This document shows positions 8,478 to 17,191 of a stretch of DNA of 64,000 bases, one piece after another. The notes below the pieces were generated by a model. It was not told where the DNA came from. It made no database searches and was given only the letters and a program-made list of their open reading frames with translations. Each line of letters opens with the position of its first letter. Positions within the stretch are counted from its first letter, which is position 1. This DNA is from BOG-932 sp965276835. Lineage in GTDB: Bacteria; Pseudomonadota; Alphaproteobacteria; BOG-932; Roseiterribacteraceae. Both the position numbers and the translations under genes were made by a program. Location of the stretch: the NCBI GenBank assembly GCA_965276835.1, contig OZ255631.1, positions 2,666,001 to 2,730,000 of the forward strand, in the 5' to 3' direction.

Positions 8478-9224
8478 TCAGCCGGCCAGCCGCTGCGCCA
8501 GCTCGTCCGACAGTTCCGCGTTGGCGGCGACCGTCTGGACGTCGTCATTGTCCTCCAGCACGTCGATCAGCTTGAACAAAGCCTCGGCCTGCTCCGCCGT
8601 CGGCGTCGCGAAGGTCAGCGGACGCCATTCCAGCGCGGCATTGGTCGCCGGGCCGAATTTTTCCTCCAGCGCATCGCGTACCGCGCTGAAGCTTTCGATC
8701 GCCGTCGTAACCTCATGCTCGTCGCCCTCGGAATCGACATTCTCGGCGCCCGCCTCGGCGGCGGTTTCGAAGATGGCGTCGGCGGATGCCACCGAACCCG
8801 GATAGGTGATGACGCCCAGCCGCTGGAACATGAAGCTGACCGAGTTGGTCTCACCCAGCGCGCCGCCCGCCTTGGAGAAGGCGGTGCGGATTTCCGGGGC
8901 GGTGCGATTGCGATTGTCGGTCAGCGCCTCGACGATCAGCGCGACACCGCCGGGGCCATAACCCTCATAGCGGATCGATTCATAGTCGGCCGCGTCGCCT
9001 GCCTCCGCGCTTTTGATCGCCCGGTCGATCCGGTCCTTCGGCATGTTCTTCTGCCGCGCCGCGATCACCGCCGCCCGCAGGCGCGGGTTCATTGCCGGGT
9101 CGGGCAGACCCATCTTGGCCGCGACGGTGATTTCGCGGCCGAGCTTGTTAAAAATCTTCGCCTTCTTGACGTCCTGGACGCCCTTCCGGTGCATGATGTT
9201 CTTGAACTGAGAATGTCCGGCCAT
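8478..9224 (-). CDS. yebC: YebC/PmpR-family regulatory protein
   Basis: Widely conserved cytoplasmic protein described as a DNA-binding regulator in some bacteria and as a translation factor at proline stretches in others. The N-terminus MAGHSQFKNIMHRKG is diagnostic. YEGYGPGGVALIVEALTDNRNRT and NSVSFMF belong to the family core. Length of 248 is typical. It is the first gene of the yebC-ruvCAB-tol run. No clear promoter was identified upstream. Confidence 0.97.
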   Translation of the reverse strand: MAGHSQFKNIMHRKGVQDVKKAKIFNKLGREITVAAKMGLPDPAMNPRLRAAVIAARQKNMPKDRIDRAIKSAEAGDAADYESIRYEGYGPGGVALIVEALTDNRNRTAPEIRTAFSKAGGALGETNSVSFMFQRLGVITYPGSVASADAIFETAAEAGAENVDSEGDEHEVTTAIESFSAVRDALEEKFGPATNAALEWRPLTFATPTAEQAEALFKLIDVLEDNDDVQTVAANAELSDELAQRLAG

Positions 9225-9389
9225 AGTCTGACTTCGAATGGGGGGTGACGCGACTCGGATCGTCTATTGAATCCGCTTCGTTCCGCCAAGTCTACCACCC
9301 CGTGGCCGGGCCGTCTCCGTCACGAAAGACACCGGCTCCGTCGCGGAAGGAGCACAGACAGCCCTTCGCGACGGGCCCCAAGGCGACGA

Positions 9390-9740
9390 TCAGGCGACGG
9401 CGCCTTTCGGGTTCGGGCCGTACTGATTGCTGCCGGGCTGGCTGTCCTGCACCGCGAAGACGATCAGCACGATGAACCCGATCAGCGGCAAGAAGATGAT
9501 AAGATTCCACCATCCGCTGCGCCCGATATCGTGCAGGCGGCGGATGCTGACGCCCAGGCTGGGGAGAAAGACCGCCAGGGAATAGGCGCCGTCGAGGATC
9601 TGCGTGCCGAGCAGGTAGTCGACGATGGCCAAAACGAAGGAAACGATGAGGCTGAAAAGTGCGAAGTACCAATATTCGGACCGCGTCGCACGGCCGGAAA
9701 AAACCGCATATTTCTTGAGAACGGTCAGATACCAATTCAT
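9390..9740 (-). CDS. DUF805 family inner-membrane protein
   Basis: A 116-residue membrane protein of unknown function. It begins MNWYLTVLKKYAVFSGRA, the standard DUF805 opening, has three or four hydrophobic helices, and carries the family motif VSIRRLHDIGRSGWW. A strong ribosome site (GGGAGGGA) precedes the ATG at 9740. A much longer frame runs upstream, but it is antisense to the amino-acid permease and lacks family support. The gene stands alone between yebC and the permease. Confidence 0.9.
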   Translation of the reverse strand: MNWYLTVLKKYAVFSGRATRSEYWYFALFSLIVSFVLAIVDYLLGTQILDGAYSLAVFLPSLGVSIRRLHDIGRSGWWNLIIFLPLIGFIVLIVFAVQDSQPGSNQYGPNPKGAVA

Positions 9741-9898
9741 ATAATCCCTCCCCATTCGGCGTTCGATTTTGTCAAAGCCGCGTCCACCGACTCGATAGGC
9801 ACGGTTATCCTGTGGAAAACCTATCACCGAGCTGTGCGGCTGGGCATGGATTATTTGCCGCCGCCCGGCCAAGGCCGGCGTTCGCGGATCGAGCGAAT

Positions 9899-11251
9899 TC
9901 AGGTGTTGGCGGGCGGAAGCGCGAAATTCGCGCGCCGGGCGAGCCAGGCGACGGGGACGCAGGCGGCCGCCAGGCCGAATGTGACCGCGATCCCGACGTG
10001 ATCTTCCCGCGAAAACAGCACCAGCAGCGTCGCGTCGATCACCAGCAACAGGCCCGGCAGCCACGGATACAGCCGCGCCCGGAACGGCCGCGCCAGTTCC
10101 GGTTCGCGCTTGCGCAGCACAAAGAACGAAGCGTCGACCAGGACACCGACGACAGTCGCCAACACACCGATGAGGCCAAAGACGATGCCGAACGAACCAC
10201 TGGCCGCCAAGGCGATCGACGCGGCGCCGCACAGCAGGAATGCCATATCGGGGCTGCCGCCCTTGTTCAGCGACTGAAACGCGCCCGGCAGCAGACCGTC
10301 GCGCGACAGGGCGAACAGCACCCGCGAGCCACCCATGATCGCGGCGTTGGCGCAGCTGGCGACGACGATCATCGCGCCGACAGCGAACAGCAAACCCGGC
10401 AGCGGACCGCCGATGCGTTCGAGTACGGCAGAGAACGGCATTGGGTTGCCGGCAAGCCCGCCCGCGCCAAGCGCGACGAGCAATCCCATATTCACCGCGA
10501 CATACAGGATGGCCGTCGTCAGGAGTCCGAGAAACAACGCCTTGGGAAGACTGCGCGCCGGATCGGTATTTTCTTCCGAGAAGGTCGCGGCGCCGCTCCA
10601 GCCGGCATAGGCGCCGACAATCATCTGATAGGCGACGGCAAGGGAAAGAAGGCCGAGCGCCGGTGTGACGGACGTGGGCGCCGCCGGCGCATGCCCGCCG
10701 GTCGGCGAAACCCAGGCCACCGCGACGGCCGCGCAGACAAACATGAGCAGCATCATGGCCTTGACGAGCGACGTCACTTCCTGCAATGCCCGCCCTTCCC
10801 GCAAGCCGATCATGTTCGCGCCGTAGACCGCGGCCTGGAGCAATACCGCGATGCCCGCTTTATACGGCGCCGCCGCGGGCCAAATCAGGCTGAGAAATTC
10901 GCCGAACGAGACAGAGGCAGCGGCGGTGGAGGCCATGTAGGCCCCCCAGTCCGCGAAGCCGGTCAGCAGGCCCGCTACGTCCCCGAAAGCGCGGTGAACG
11001 AAGACATAAGGTCCGCCATCCTTGGGCACCGCCGTCGAAAGCTCGGCATAGATGTTCGTTCCCAGGCCGGCATGAAGGCCGCCAAGAATCCACAGGCCGA
11101 CGACCCAGGCGGCGGTCGGCAACTCGCCGGCGACCAGAGAGGGCGTGCGCATGATGCCCGACCCGATCATGCCGCCCAAGCCGATCGCCACGCCGAAGGC
11201 AACGCCGAGGATCCGCTGAAGATGCCGGTCGGACCCTGCCGCGGTTTTCAC
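9899..11251 (-). CDS. APC-superfamily amino-acid permease
   Basis: Secondary transporter of the amino acid-polyamine-organocation superfamily with about 12 hydrophobic helices. The N-terminal motif GLGGMIGSGIMRTPSLV matches the substrate-binding GSGI signature of helix 1. Helix 6 carries YAGWSGAATFSEE. I use the GTG at 11251, which overlaps the stop of the symporter gene (GTGA) and follows AGGGGG by five bases. The substrate cannot be read from sequence, but co-transcription with the 11248-12570 symporter and the nearby exported peptidase suggests uptake of peptide breakdown products (inference). Confidence 0.88.
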   Translation of the reverse strand: MKTAAGSDRHLQRILGVAFGVAIGLGGMIGSGIMRTPSLVAGELPTAAWVVGLWILGGLHAGLGTNIYAELSTAVPKDGGPYVFVHRAFGDVAGLLTGFADWGAYMASTAAASVSFGEFLSLIWPAAAPYKAGIAVLLQAAVYGANMIGLREGRALQEVTSLVKAMMLLMFVCAAVAVAWVSPTGGHAPAAPTSVTPALGLLSLAVAYQMIVGAYAGWSGAATFSEENTDPARSLPKALFLGLLTTAILYVAVNMGLLVALGAGGLAGNPMPFSAVLERIGGPLPGLLFAVGAMIVVASCANAAIMGGSRVLFALSRDGLLPGAFQSLNKGGSPDMAFLLCGAASIALAASGSFGIVFGLIGVLATVVGVLVDASFFVLRKREPELARPFRARLYPWLPGLLLVIDATLLVLFSREDHVGIAVTFGLAAACVPVAWLARRANFALPPANT

Positions 11252-12570
11252 TTGGCCCCCTGCCGGCATGGCGCCGATTCCGTGATCAGCACCATCGCCG
11301 TCAGGCCGATCGCCATCGCGCCGGCCCAATAATAGGCGGGCGCGAGCACGTCCCCGGTTACGCCGATGAGCCAGGCGACCATGAACTGTGTCGAACCGCC
11401 GAAAACCGACGTCGCAACGGCGTAGACAATCGCAAGAGTTCCGGACCGCATATGTTTGGGAAGGGACTCGCTGATCGCGACAAGAGTCGCCGGAAAAGCG
11501 AGCGACGACAGAAGGGAGAGCCAGATCATGCCGGCATAAAGCATCGCGGGGTCATGGCGGTCGACGATCAGCCGGAACACCGGCACGATCGACACAAAAA
11601 GCACAACGCTGGGGCCGAACATCAAAGGTTTGCGTCCGAATTTGTCGGACAGCCAACCGCTGGCGATGGCAACGGGTATTTGGACCAGGGATCGGGCGAC
11701 GACGATGCCGAACGCCGTGATCGCCGCCATGTGCAGCGTCGTCAGGGCATAGGTCGTCATATAGGCGGCAACGTAAGTCCCGATCGTTCCGGCCAGCACG
11801 AGCATCAGGCCGAGCACGATCAAACCGGCATGGCCGGAAGCGCCGCCCCCGCCGGATTTGCGCACGACAGATGCCGGCCGCGCCGGTTCAGCCGAGCCAT
11901 GCAATGTTTCCGGCAAATCGCGCCGGATCAGCAGACCGAACGGGATGACAGCCGCGCCGATCAACATCGCCAGCCGCCACCCCCAGTCCGCCAAAGCCTC
12001 GGGGGTCAGCAGGATCGCCAATCCGGTTCCCACCAAACCCGCCAGAAGCTGAGCCAGCGCCTGCGAGGACATTTGCATCGCGGTATAGAAACCGCGTTTG
12101 CCCGCGGGCGCGGCCTCGGTCAGGAAGGCGGTCGCCGGCCCCATTTCCCCGCCCAGCGCAAAGCCTTGGAGCAGCCTGAAGACCAGCACCAGCACGGGCG
12201 CGGCCATGCCGATCCGGGCGTAGGACGGGGTCAACGCCAGACCGACGATCCCAACGCCCATCAACGTGAAAGACAGCAGCATCGCGGGCTTGCGGCCGAC
12301 GCGGTCGCCCATCGATCCGATAACGACCGCGCCGATCGGGCGGGTCACAAAGCCGACGCCGAACGTCGCCAGCGACAGCAGAAGGCCGGTCCCGGCCCCG
12401 TGTGCCGGAAAGAACGCCTGGCCGATATAGACGGCGAAATAACTGAAGATCAGGAAATCGTAGAATTCGAGCGCGTTACCGACCACCACGGCGGCGACGT
12501 GGCGTGGCCGCATCGCCGAGTGGCGGTCGGCTTCCACCGCAAGCAACGTGTCGAACGAGATATCGGCCAT
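11248..12570 (-). CDS. MFS transporter, metabolite:H+ symporter type
   Basis: A 12-helix major-facilitator protein. The start MADISFDTLLAVEA leads to VVGNALEFYDFLIFSYFA, the helix 1 signature of the metabolite:H+ symporter (MHS) subfamily, with loop 2-3 motif GSMGDRVGRKPAM and LQGFALGGEMG in helix 4. Internal symmetry repeats SDKFGRKPLM after helix 8. The ATG at 12570 is preferred to the upstream TTG at 12603. Substrates of this subfamily include organic acids and osmolytes. The gene is divergent from the winged-helix gene at 12644. Confidence 0.88.
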   Translation of the reverse strand: MADISFDTLLAVEADRHSAMRPRHVAAVVVGNALEFYDFLIFSYFAVYIGQAFFPAHGAGTGLLLSLATFGVGFVTRPIGAVVIGSMGDRVGRKPAMLLSFTLMGVGIVGLALTPSYARIGMAAPVLVLVFRLLQGFALGGEMGPATAFLTEAAPAGKRGFYTAMQMSSQALAQLLAGLVGTGLAILLTPEALADWGWRLAMLIGAAVIPFGLLIRRDLPETLHGSAEPARPASVVRKSGGGGASGHAGLIVLGLMLVLAGTIGTYVAAYMTTYALTTLHMAAITAFGIVVARSLVQIPVAIASGWLSDKFGRKPLMFGPSVVLFVSIVPVFRLIVDRHDPAMLYAGMIWLSLLSSLAFPATLVAISESLPKHMRSGTLAIVYAVATSVFGGSTQFMVAWLIGVTGDVLAPAYYWAGAMAIGLTAMVLITESAPCRQGAK

Positions 12571-12630
12571 TCGCCGCAAGTGCCCGCAAAATTTCGATTC
12601 CAAAACTCTGCGGTGCGCCTATTGTTGAAA

Positions 12631-12650
12631 CAACTGCACATTTTTGATCG
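12631..12650 (+). promoter_or_regulatory. Candidate operator, copy 1 of a shared 20-bp box
   Basis: CAACTGCACATTTTTGATCG matches the sequence at 14205-14224 at 18 of 20 positions. It lies in the divergent region between the MFS gene and the winged-helix gene, 61 bases from the MFS start, and covers the most upstream possible start of the regulator. The location suits a binding site for the regulator encoded next to it. No binding data are available. Confidence 0.4.
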
Positions 12651-13666
12651 CAGCGGCTGAGGAAGAAAAAAGTTCAAGGGGACACGGAGTTCGGACGGTC
12701 GACTTGAATGCAACGCACGATAACGCAGACGACATCGCCAGCCTGAGGCGATGGATAATTGACGGCGAAATTCCGGAGGCGATTTCTTCCCGGCTGACGT
12801 CCGACCCGCGCCTGCCGGATGCGATCCGGGCGTTGGCGGTGAACGGCCTCGATGCCAGCGCCAATGACAAGGCCCTGGATGGAGCCTGCAAGGATGCGGG
12901 GCGGTATTTCGCGGCCATGCTGGTCGTCTACCTTCACGCAGCCGGCCAGCTTACGCTGCCGAATCTCAAGGCCTATTGCGCGACGACGAAACTGCTTTCC
13001 CCAGGACGCGCGCGCGCTTTGCTGTCGTTCCTGCGCTACCTGAAATTTATCGACCTGGTTCCCGCCGAGCTGCGCCGGGGTCCGGACCGCTATACCGCCA
13101 CCCCCGCGTTGCTGAAAGCCTGGCGCAGCCAGCTCGGCGCGGCGCTCGAAGCCGCCTGCACGATGGAGCCGGCGGTGCGGATCGTGCTGGATCGTTTGGA
13201 CGATCAGGACGTGTTCTTCACCTTCATCCAGATTCAGACGAACGACATGATCGCCGGCATCGAAAAGAACGAGGCCCACCGCGAGGCGCCGTTCATGCGC
13301 ATCCTCGTCCATCGCCACGCCGGCACGCGTGTTCTGTTGAGCCTGCTCGCCGCCGCCGACGAATTCCCGCCAGCCAAGCCGATCCCGCTCTCGATATCGG
13401 CGACGTCCAGGCGTTTCGGTGTCTCGCGGATTCACGTCCAGCGGATGCTGGACGAAGCGGAGCGCGAGGGGTTGCTCAGCCGCACGGATCGCGGCGAAAT
13501 CGTTTTCGCGGAGAGCGCGAAGACATATATGCGCTATTTCTATCCGATGCAGTTGATCCGCCTGTTCAGCGCCGCGGCGAAGACCATCGCCGCGCGGCCG
13601 GATATCCTGCAGCCGGTTGCGACGCGGTCCCTTCCGGAGTCCCGCGCCGCCGCCAGTGCGACCTGA
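12644..13666 (+). CDS. Putative winged-helix transcriptional regulator
   Basis: I do not recognise a named family across the full length. The C-terminal third reads as a winged helix-turn-helix: SISATSRRFGVSRIHVQRML is a good HTH, followed by DEAEREGLLSRTDRGEIVF. The N-terminal 200 residues are helical, without a known ligand domain. No ATG or GTG is available near the 5' end. TTG at 12644 or TTG at 12704 are the options, so the N-terminus is uncertain. It is divergent from the transporter pair and probably controls it (inference). Confidence 0.72.
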   Translation: MIAAAEEEKSSRGHGVRTVDLNATHDNADDIASLRRWIIDGEIPEAISSRLTSDPRLPDAIRALAVNGLDASANDKALDGACKDAGRYFAAMLVVYLHAAGQLTLPNLKAYCATTKLLSPGRARALLSFLRYLKFIDLVPAELRRGPDRYTATPALLKAWRSQLGAALEAACTMEPAVRIVLDRLDDQDVFFTFIQIQTNDMIAGIEKNEAHREAPFMRILVHRHAGTRVLLSLLAAADEFPPAKPIPLSISATSRRFGVSRIHVQRMLDEAEREGLLSRTDRGEIVFAESAKTYMRYFYPMQLIRLFSAAAKTIAARPDILQPVATRSLPESRAAASAT

Positions 13667-13669
13667 GAG

Positions 13670-14113
13670 TTATTTCAGGGTCAGCTCGCGCGTCAGCAGC
13701 GTGCCCTTCTCGACACGGATCGTCTCACGGTCGGCATAGGCCTTGTTCGCCGCGGTGATCGAGCCCGACAGCTTCTTTTGAATCGCATCCAGATCGTCGA
13801 GCGGCGTATCGAACGCGGTCATGTTCTTATATTCGGTCATCAGGATGAGGTCCGGCTCGTTGTCGCGCGGGTCCTGAGGCGTGAGCACCTTGTAATCCAG
13901 GACCAGGCCTTTGGCCTTGAGCGCCTCCTGCTCCGCCCGCCAGGTGGTCGAGACGAACTTCATATAATCGTCGAAGTGACCGGCCTTGGTTTGGATATAG
14001 CCGATCTGCCAAACCGGTCCGTTGTCATAGGTGCGCGCCTCGTCCGCCGAAGCGACGGACGGCAAGGCCAGCATCGCGCCGAAAGCGATCGCGGCGGTTT
14101 TGAATGACTTCAT
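13670..14113 (-). CDS. Small secreted protein of unknown function
   Basis: A 147-residue protein with a signal peptide (MKSFKTAAIAFGAMLALP, cleavage after SVASA). The mature part opens EARTYDNGPVWQIGYIQTKAGHFDDYMKF and has the spacing of a dimeric alpha/beta-barrel (ABM-like) fold, which is inference. The ATG at 14113 follows GGGGG by five bases and is better than the ATG at 14128. It ends three bases after the convergent regulator gene and is divergent from the M3 peptidase, with a box at 14205 in the shared promoter region. Confidence 0.75.
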   Translation of the reverse strand: MKSFKTAAIAFGAMLALPSVASADEARTYDNGPVWQIGYIQTKAGHFDDYMKFVSTTWRAEQEALKAKGLVLDYKVLTPQDPRDNEPDLILMTEYKNMTAFDTPLDDLDAIQKKLSGSITAANKAYADRETIRVEKGTLLTRELTLK

Positions 14114-14204
14114 CGATACCCCCATCATGGATCATGAGAGGCGGCCAGAGGTTTCCGGCGGTTTCTCTCAAGGGGCGGAAGGTCGGGCATCCGGTTGACC
14201 TCGG

Positions 14205-14224
14205 CAATTGCACATTTTTGACCG
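14205..14224 (+). promoter_or_regulatory. Candidate operator, copy 2 of a shared 20-bp box
   Basis: CAATTGCACATTTTTGACCG is nearly identical to the sequence at 12631-12650. It sits in the divergent region between the small secreted protein and the M3 peptidase, 92 and 122 bases from their starts. Two copies in two neighbouring divergent promoters suggest a common regulator. Confidence 0.4.
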
Positions 14225-14345
14225 GCCGAAACCGGGGTTCGCCCAATCTCTGGACAAGCCATTCGGCGCGCGCTCTTATCTCGGCACCAGTTTACCGGCC
14301 TTTCGGCTGATAGATCATCGCCGGGCCGTGCTTACGAGGTTCACC

Positions 14346-16487
14346 ATGCACCGCATTTCGCTCAGGGCCATGCTTTTGGCCTCCGCGCTTGTTTTCCAGA
14401 CGGGTTCGACGATGACCATTGCCCATGCCCAAACGGCGGCGACCCTGCCCGCCACCAACCCGCTCTCCGCCGAATCCACGCTGCCCTTTGGTGCGCCTGT
14501 CTTCGACAAGATCAAGGACAGCGACTACCAGCCCGCCATCGAGGCCGGGATCGCGCAGAACCTGGCGGATGCCGAGGCTGTCGCGAACGACCCGGCGAAA
14601 CCCACTTTCGACAACACCATCACCGCGCTGGAGAAATCCGGCCAGTTGCTGAACCGCACCACCAACCTGTTCCAGAACCTGCTGCAGGCTAACAGCAGCG
14701 ACGTTCTGCAGAAGGTCAACCAGGAAGAAGCGCCGAAGATTTCGGCGCTCAACGACGAAATCAACCTGAACCCGAAACTGTTCGCGCGGATCGAGATCCT
14801 CTACAACGCGCGCGACACGCTGGGCCTCAATTCCGACCAGAAGTTCCTGCTGGAGACCTATTACAAAAAATTCGTCCATGTCGGCGCCAAGCTGTCCGAC
14901 GCCGATAAGACCAGGCTCAAGGATCTGAACGGCAAGATCGCGACATTGCAGGCGCAGTACCAGGACAAGCTGCTGGCCGCGGCCGACGCGAATGCCGTGG
15001 TGGTCGACAGCAAGGCGGAGCTGGAGGGGCTGACCGACGCGGAGATCGCGGCGGCGGCCGACGCGGCCAAAGCGAAAAAGCTGGACGGCAAATATGTCAT
15101 CGTTCTGCGCAACACGACGCAGCAGCCGATCCTTGCCGACCTGAACAACCGCGACCTGCGTGCGCGCATCCTGAAGGCGTCGGAGACGCGGGGCGATGCC
15201 GCCGGCCCGACCGACCTTAGGGACCTGATCGCCACGCTGGCGCAGTTGCGCGCCCAAAAGGCAAAGCTGCTGGGTTTCGAGGACTACGCGGCTTATGTGA
15301 TGGCGCTGCAGATGGCGAAGACGCCCGAGGCGGCGGAGAAGCTGCTGAACGATCTCGTGCCGGCGGCGACCGCGAAGGCGAAGGCCGAGGCCACGGAGAT
15401 CCAGGCGCTGATCGACCGGCAGAAGGGCGGCTTCAAGCTGACCGCGTCGGACTGGGAATTTTACGCCGACCAGGTGCGCAAGGCGAAATACAGCATCGAT
15501 GAAAACGAGGTCGACCAGTATTTCGAGCTGAACCGGGTGCTGCAAGACGGCGTATTCTTTGCCGCGAACCAGCTCTACGGCCTGACCTTCAAGGAACGCA
15601 CGGACCTGCCGGTTTACCAGCCCGACGTGCGGGTGTTCGAAGTCCACGATGCGGACGGCAAGTTCCTGACCCTGTTCTATGCCGACTATTTCGCCCGGCC
15701 GAACAAGCAAGGCGGCGCCTGGTGCAGTTTCATGAACAACCCGTCGGGCCTGGATGGCCGCTCGCCCATCCTGGTCAACGTCGCCAACTTTACCAAGCCG
15801 GCGGCGGGCCATCCCGCGCTGATCAGCTTCGACGACGTAACGACGATGTTCCACGAGTTCGGACACGCACTGCACGCCATGTTCTCGGTCAAATATTACC
15901 CGTCGCAGAACGGCTTCAACCTGCCGACCGACGTGATCGAATTCCCGTCGCAGTTCAACGAACACTGGGCGACCGACCCCACCGTGTTCGCTCACTACGC
16001 CAAGAACTACAAAACCGGCGCGGCGATGCCGCAGGCCCTGTTCGACAAGATCAAGGCGGCCAAGACCTATGGCCAAGGCTACGCGTTCAGCGAGGTTCTG
16101 GCCGCTTCGCTGCTCGACCTGGAATGGCACTCGCTAAAAGCCGACGCGCCGAAGCAGGTGCCGGACGTGTTCGAGGCAGCCGCGTTGAAGAAGGTGAAGA
16201 TGGACATGCCAGAGGTGCCGCCGCGTTATCGCAGCCCGTACTTCCTGCATATCTGGGCCAACGGTTACGAGGCCAATTACTATTCCTACACCTGGGGCGA
16301 AATCCTCGACGACGACGCCTTCGAGTGGTTCCAGGAGAACGGCGGCCTGACCCGCGCCAACGGCCAGCGCTTCCGCGACAAGATGCTGGGTCCAGGCTTC
16401 GTCGCCGACCCGATGGCGCAATATCGCGACTTCCGCGGCCGCGACCCCAGCGCCAAGGCGCTGGAGCGCAATCGCGGGCTGGAATAA
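14346..16487 (+). CDS. dcp: Exported M3-family metallopeptidase (peptidyl-dipeptidase Dcp-like)
   Basis: Zinc oligopeptidase that trims short peptides. A signal peptide (MHRISLRAMLLASALVF, cleavage near AHAQ) points to the periplasm. The thimet-oligopeptidase core carries the zinc site HEFGHALH at residues 503-510, with the third ligand region in EFPSQFNEHW. Downstream motifs QGYAFSEVLAASLLDLEWH and YYSYTWGEILDDDAFEWF are typical of Dcp. GAGG precedes the ATG at 14346; the longer frame upstream has no signal peptide in place. Length 713 is normal. Neighbouring amino-acid transporters suggest use of peptides as nutrients. Confidence 0.92.
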   Translation: MHRISLRAMLLASALVFQTGSTMTIAHAQTAATLPATNPLSAESTLPFGAPVFDKIKDSDYQPAIEAGIAQNLADAEAVANDPAKPTFDNTITALEKSGQLLNRTTNLFQNLLQANSSDVLQKVNQEEAPKISALNDEINLNPKLFARIEILYNARDTLGLNSDQKFLLETYYKKFVHVGAKLSDADKTRLKDLNGKIATLQAQYQDKLLAAADANAVVVDSKAELEGLTDAEIAAAADAAKAKKLDGKYVIVLRNTTQQPILADLNNRDLRARILKASETRGDAAGPTDLRDLIATLAQLRAQKAKLLGFEDYAAYVMALQMAKTPEAAEKLLNDLVPAATAKAKAEATEIQALIDRQKGGFKLTASDWEFYADQVRKAKYSIDENEVDQYFELNRVLQDGVFFAANQLYGLTFKERTDLPVYQPDVRVFEVHDADGKFLTLFYADYFARPNKQGGAWCSFMNNPSGLDGRSPILVNVANFTKPAAGHPALISFDDVTTMFHEFGHALHAMFSVKYYPSQNGFNLPTDVIEFPSQFNEHWATDPTVFAHYAKNYKTGAAMPQALFDKIKAAKTYGQGYAFSEVLAASLLDLEWHSLKADAPKQVPDVFEAAALKKVKMDMPEVPPRYRSPYFLHIWANGYEANYYSYTWGEILDDDAFEWFQENGGLTRANGQRFRDKMLGPGFVADPMAQYRDFRGRDPSAKALERNRGLE

Positions 16488-16504
16488 TATTCTGTTGGAA
16501 TAAT

Positions 16505-16529
16505 TGACAACATCACCCTGCCGTTGTCA
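16505..16529 (+). promoter_or_regulatory. Inverted repeat in the tumE/tumA promoter
   Basis: TGACAAC (16505-16511) and GTTGTCA (16523-16529) form a perfect 7-base inverted repeat with an 11-base spacer. It is followed at once by TATACT (16530-16535), a likely -10 box. This is where a toxin-antitoxin operon usually carries the site for autorepression by its DNA-binding antitoxin. Confidence 0.5.
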
Positions 16530-16600
16530 TATACTCCAACACGAAGGCGCCGCTGCTCTTCGATCGCCGCATCGCGATCTCCGAGACAGCATTTGTCGAA

Positions 16601-16837
16601 ATGGTCTTGGGGAAGGTGCCGGCGCCCGTCCGCGCCAGCAGTCATGTCTTCAAGTATCGGCTTGCGTTGATCGTAGAGGAACTCTGTGTCCTTCGTTTCG
16701 ATAACGAGGCAGGCAAAGGCGACCACATGCATATCGGCGGGACGGAACGATCTTACGGATTTGTTGATCCGGATCGGCTGGTTGCAGACTTCATGACCGA
16801 GGTGAATAGGTGGATCGATGAAAACCGTCACGCTTGA
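16601..16837 (+). CDS. tumE: TumE-family toxin (DUF6516), start uncertain
   Basis: Toxin of the TumE/TumA type II module. The motifs VFKYRLALIVEELCVLRFDNE, split here as VFKYRLAL and LRFDNEAGKGDHMH, and FVDPDRLVADFM are characteristic. The ATG at 16601 is the first canonical start, but recognisable sequence continues upstream in frame (PLLFDRRIAISETAFVE), so the native protein probably begins further up. The CTG at 16553, with GAAGG five bases ahead, is the best candidate. If the ATG is the only start, about 16 conserved residues are lost and the toxin may be inactive. It overlaps tumA by 20 bases. Confidence 0.75.
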   Translation: MVLGKVPAPVRASSHVFKYRLALIVEELCVLRFDNEAGKGDHMHIGGTERSYGFVDPDRLVADFMTEVNRWIDENRHA

Positions 16838-17165
16838 TGTCAAATCCTTGAATGACAACCTGGCCGATTTCGCTAACGCCTGGAAAACTGGGCACTCGGG
16901 CGATTCCACCCGGATCAGCTTCGCTTCGCCGGAATTGCTGTGGAAGGTTTTGACAGCCAAGCGCTGGGCGCTCCTCCAGGCGATGACCGGACAAGAGCCG
17001 ATGACATTGCGTGAGGCGGCGCGGCGCGTGGGTCGCGATGTGAAGGCTGTCCACGCGGATATTCACGCCTTGTTGAACGCGGGCATTGTCCGTAGGAATG
17101 AGGCCAATAAATTGGTCTTTCCATTCGATGCCGTGCGCGTTGAGTTCATGCTGAACGCGGCTTAA
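16818..17165 (+). CDS. tumA: TumA-type antitoxin, HTH DNA-binding protein
   Basis: A 115-residue winged-helix protein of the HVO_A0114-like DNA-binding family, the antitoxin partner of TumE. The HTH is MTLREAARRVGRDVKAVHAD, followed by the wing segment ALLNAGIVRR. The order toxin-antitoxin is typical for this family. It probably binds the inverted repeat at 16505-16529 (inference). Confidence 0.82.
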   Translation: MKTVTLDVKSLNDNLADFANAWKTGHSGDSTRISFASPELLWKVLTAKRWALLQAMTGQEPMTLREAARRVGRDVKAVHADIHALLNAGIVRRNEANKLVFPFDAVRVEFMLNAA

Positions 17166-17191
17166 TCCCAACAGTTCTTTCCCGGATACCG

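Noticed and set aside
14292..16130. 612-codon open frame antisense to the M3 peptidase
   Set aside because: It mirrors the codon pattern of the real gene; no domain and no ribosome site. Long antisense frames are common at this GC content.
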